Shown here piece after piece: positions 62,257 through 64,000 of a DNA stretch of 64,000 nt (its first letter is position 1; each line of letters opens with the position of its first letter). The notes beneath the pieces are model-generated. The model did not search any database. It was not told the DNA's origin and worked only from the letters and a program-made list of their open reading frames with translations. Location: NCBI RefSeq assembly GCF_900142825.1, contig NZ_FRCH01000002.1:62001-126000 (forward strand). Direction: 5' to 3'. Origin of the DNA: Rhodanobacter sp. OK091 (GTDB taxonomy: Bacteria; Pseudomonadota; Gammaproteobacteria; Xanthomonadales; Rhodanobacteraceae). The position numbers and the translations under genes were made by a program.

Positions 62257-62891
62257 AACCGCTCGCCCTCTTTGGCGGCACGTTCGATCCGGTGCACCAG
62301 GGGCATTTGAGTGTGGCGTGGGAAGCGTCCGAGCTGCTCGATGCCGATGTGCGCCTGATGCCCGCCAGCATGCCGCCGCATCGGCCCGTGCCGATCGCGT
62401 CGGCAGCGCAGCGCGTGGCGATGCTGCGTGCCGCGCTGCAGGGCCAGTCGCGACTGACACTGGATACTCGCGAGCTGGAGCGCGACGGCCCGTCGTACAC
62501 GATCGACACCTTGATCGAATTGCGGGCAGAGCAAGGTACGCGTCCGCTGGTATTGCTGATCGGCGCCGATGCGTTCGCCGGCTTGCCCGGCTGGCATCGC
62601 TGGCGCGAGCTGTTCGATCTGGCGCATATCGGAATTTTGAGCCGGCCCGGTGTAGCGGCCGCGTTGCCCGATGAGTTGCAGCGCGAGATCGCTGATCGCC
62701 GCGTCGACGCAGCTGCCGTGTGGCGTGAAGCCAGCGCGGGCAGCGTGATCGACCTGGCGGTCACTCCGCTGGAGATCTCCGCCACCCGTATCCGCGAGCT
62801 GCTCGCCAGCGGACGCGAGCCGCGTTACCTGTTGCCGGCGGGGTTGTTCGACGACTACGAGTTGTTGTCGCCATATCGCTCGCGCAGATAG
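62253..62891 (+). CDS. nadD: Nicotinate-mononucleotide adenylyltransferase
   Basis: 212 residues from GTG 62253 (GTGA overlap with holA). Nucleotidyltransferase motif GGTFDPVHQGHL at the N-terminus and ISATRIRELL near the C-terminus are diagnostic; PASMPPHRP binds the nicotinate. It makes deamido-NAD from NaMN and ATP. In related genomes rsfS and rlmH usually follow; here the next gene converges 13 bases away, so the operon ends at nadD. Confidence 0.97.
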   Translation: MKPLALFGGTFDPVHQGHLSVAWEASELLDADVRLMPASMPPHRPVPIASAAQRVAMLRAALQGQSRLTLDTRELERDGPSYTIDTLIELRAEQGTRPLVLLIGADAFAGLPGWHRWRELFDLAHIGILSRPGVAAALPDELQREIADRRVDAAAVWREASAGSVIDLAVTPLEISATRIRELLASGREPRYLLPAGLFDDYELLSPYRSRR

Positions 62892-62904
62892 CCGCGCAGT
62901 CGTA

Positions 62905-64000
62905 TCAGGTGCGGCCCTCCAATTGCTCCTGCACCTCGTTGATCGAATCGCGGATGCGCTTGCTGAAGACCGAGTCGTCGTGGTGGATCAGCAGCAGGTG
63001 TTCGGTGGCGCGGGTCATCGCGACGTAGAGCAGGCGCGCCTCGTCGGCCTCGCTCTGGCCGGGTTTGGGCAGCGAGCCCAGGCCAGGGATGATCACGAAC
63101 GGGAACTCCAGGCCCTTGCTGGAATGCATGGTGACCAGCTTGACGCTGTCCTCGACCACGAACAAGGCGTGCTTGCCGGTGTTGTCGGCAAGCCGGCTGG
63201 GGATGCCGATGCGTTGCAAGGCCTCGTGCAGTTTTTCGCCTTCCCACTGGTTGCGGAACAGTACCGCCATGTCCGAATACGGCCGGCCGTGGGCGTGCTC
63301 GTCGCGCAGCCGCGCAATCAGCAGGTCGAGCTGGGCGCCGGCGGTATCGGTGCGCACCAGTTCGGGCAGCGCGCCGCGTCGGCCGGCGCTCTGCGGCGCG
63401 ATCAACGGCACGCCGTCGTCATCGTCGCCGCGTGATTCGAGCAGTTCCTGGGCGAAGCCGCGCGCGACCGAGAGGATTTCCAGCGTGTTGCGGTAATTGA
63501 GCTTGAGAATGGTGGTGCGGCCCTGCGCCTGCACGCCCAGGCTCTTCCAGCTGATCTTGCGGCGGTCGGCCTGGCCGTAGATGTTCTGCGCGTCGTCGTA
63601 CAGCACCAGCAGCGAATTGGTGGCCGGATCGATCATCTGCACGATCAGCTTGTACCAGTCCGGCTCGAAGTCGTGGCCTTCGTCGATCAGCACGGCGCCA
63701 TATTGGAAACGCGGAATCTGGCCGCTATCCACGCCGGCGATCACCGCGGGCGGCAACGCTTCGAAGAACGCCTTGTCTTTGCCGGACGGCAGCGGCACGT
63801 GGTACGCCACCAGCATCTTGCGGCACCACTTGTGGAAGTTGTAGACCTGCACCTTCTCGCTGAGGCCGCGCTCGCCGATCAGCTGCTCAAGCCGCGCGGC
63901 CAGCGTCTTGTTGTAGCAGAGCACCAGGATGGGCTTGCCCAGCTCGCGCGCGAGCTGCATCGCGCGGAAGCCGAGGATCATCGTCTTGCCGGAGCCGGCA
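62905..64000 (-). CDS. UvrD/Rep-like superfamily I helicase, C-terminal part (5' end outside window)
   Basis: About 365 residues visible; the frame is open to the right edge, where the end of the Walker A motif (AGSGKT) is read just before MILGFRAMQLA. Other SF1 motifs: Ia LVLCYNKTLA, II LIDEGHDF, III LLVLYDDAQNIYG, IV region KLNYRNT, V VTMHSSKGLEFPFVII, VI LLYVAMTRATEHLLLI. Order and spacing fit UvrD/Rep or NERD-linked helicases; the N-terminal domain that would tell them apart is outside. It converges on nadD with 13 bases between. Confidence 0.88.
   Translation of the reverse strand, partial: AGSGKTMILGFRAMQLARELGKPILVLCYNKTLAARLEQLIGERGLSEKVQVYNFHKWCRKMLVAYHVPLPSGKDKAFFEALPPAVIAGVDSGQIPRFQYGAVLIDEGHDFEPDWYKLIVQMIDPATNSLLVLYDDAQNIYGQADRRKISWKSLGVQAQGRTTILKLNYRNTLEILSVARGFAQELLESRGDDDDGVPLIAPQSAGRRGALPELVRTDTAGAQLDLLIARLRDEHAHGRPYSDMAVLFRNQWEGEKLHEALQRIGIPSRLADNTGKHALFVVEDSVKLVTMHSSKGLEFPFVIIPGLGSLPKPGQSEADEARLLYVAMTRATEHLLLIHHDDSVFSKRIRDSINEVQEQLEGRT

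Noticed and set aside
1-64000. CRISPR arrays, tRNA or rRNA genes, integrases, transposases and attachment sites
   Set aside because: None could be found: no regularly spaced repeats, no recognisable cloverleaf or rRNA core, and no mobile-element protein among the genes.

Overview
The window is about 64 kb of high-GC, densely coded chromosome. Gene content (leuS-lptE-holA-nadD core, rapA, pqiA-pqiA-pqiB-pqiC, fiu-piuC pair, many secreted or membrane peptidases, TonB receptors, several tripartite exporters) fits a gammaproteobacterium of the Xanthomonadales/Lysobacterales, most likely Rhodanobacteraceae (Dyella/Rhodanobacter/Frateuria type). This assignment is inferred from gene content and composition; no rRNA or marker comparison was possible. 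I found no tRNA, rRNA, CRISPR array, prophage or insertion sequence. No gene-free stretch exceeds about 300 bases; the longest is the roughly 265-base divergent region at 29351-29615.

Layout. 1-4290: end of a TonB-dependent receptor, then a secreted Asp-box (VPS10-like) propeller protein. 4300-13200: an OmpR-type two-component system facing an RND tripartite efflux operon (outer-membrane factor, adaptor, permease) with a YncE-like propeller gene behind it. Both promoter regions carry a PmrA/QseB-like hexamer repeat, so this TCS may control itself and the pump. 13238-13861: a PAP2 protein with an altered active-site motif.

14053-29350 is the most unusual part. It holds a HAD phosphatase, a class III aminotransferase, a stand-alone ketosynthase with its own acyl carrier protein, a FemAB/GNAT-like acyltransferase, a ureohydrolase-fold protein and a DegT/StrS aminotransferase. 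With them are a paired ArnE/ArnF-like small transporter, an Est30-like esterase, a complete MacAB/DevBCA-like ABC exporter with its own outer-membrane factor, and a second two-component system. I read it as a candidate locus for making and exporting an amine-bearing acyl (lipid-like) product; the product is unknown to me.

29616-40118: M1 peptidase with a coupled membrane protein, GNAT, SET-domain protein, ComEA-like protein, M20 peptidase, YggS, NlpC/P60 hydrolase, rhomboid and amino-acid permease. 40179-46500: rapA, then the iron-linked piuC and fiu genes behind a Fur-box promoter. 46538-51326: M13 and M14 peptidases and a DUF502 protein. 51525-54246: ECF sigma factor with a membrane partner, a hotdog protein, a REP pair and a thioredoxin-TPR protein. 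54375-57937: a Pqi lipid-transport operon with pqiA split in two. 58038-62891: the leuS-lptE-holA-nadD housekeeping operon, ending against a converging UvrD-like helicase that runs off the window.

Many gene pairs overlap by 1-8 bases (ATGA, GTGA, TGATG), so operon structure could be read with confidence, and these overlaps fixed many start codons.
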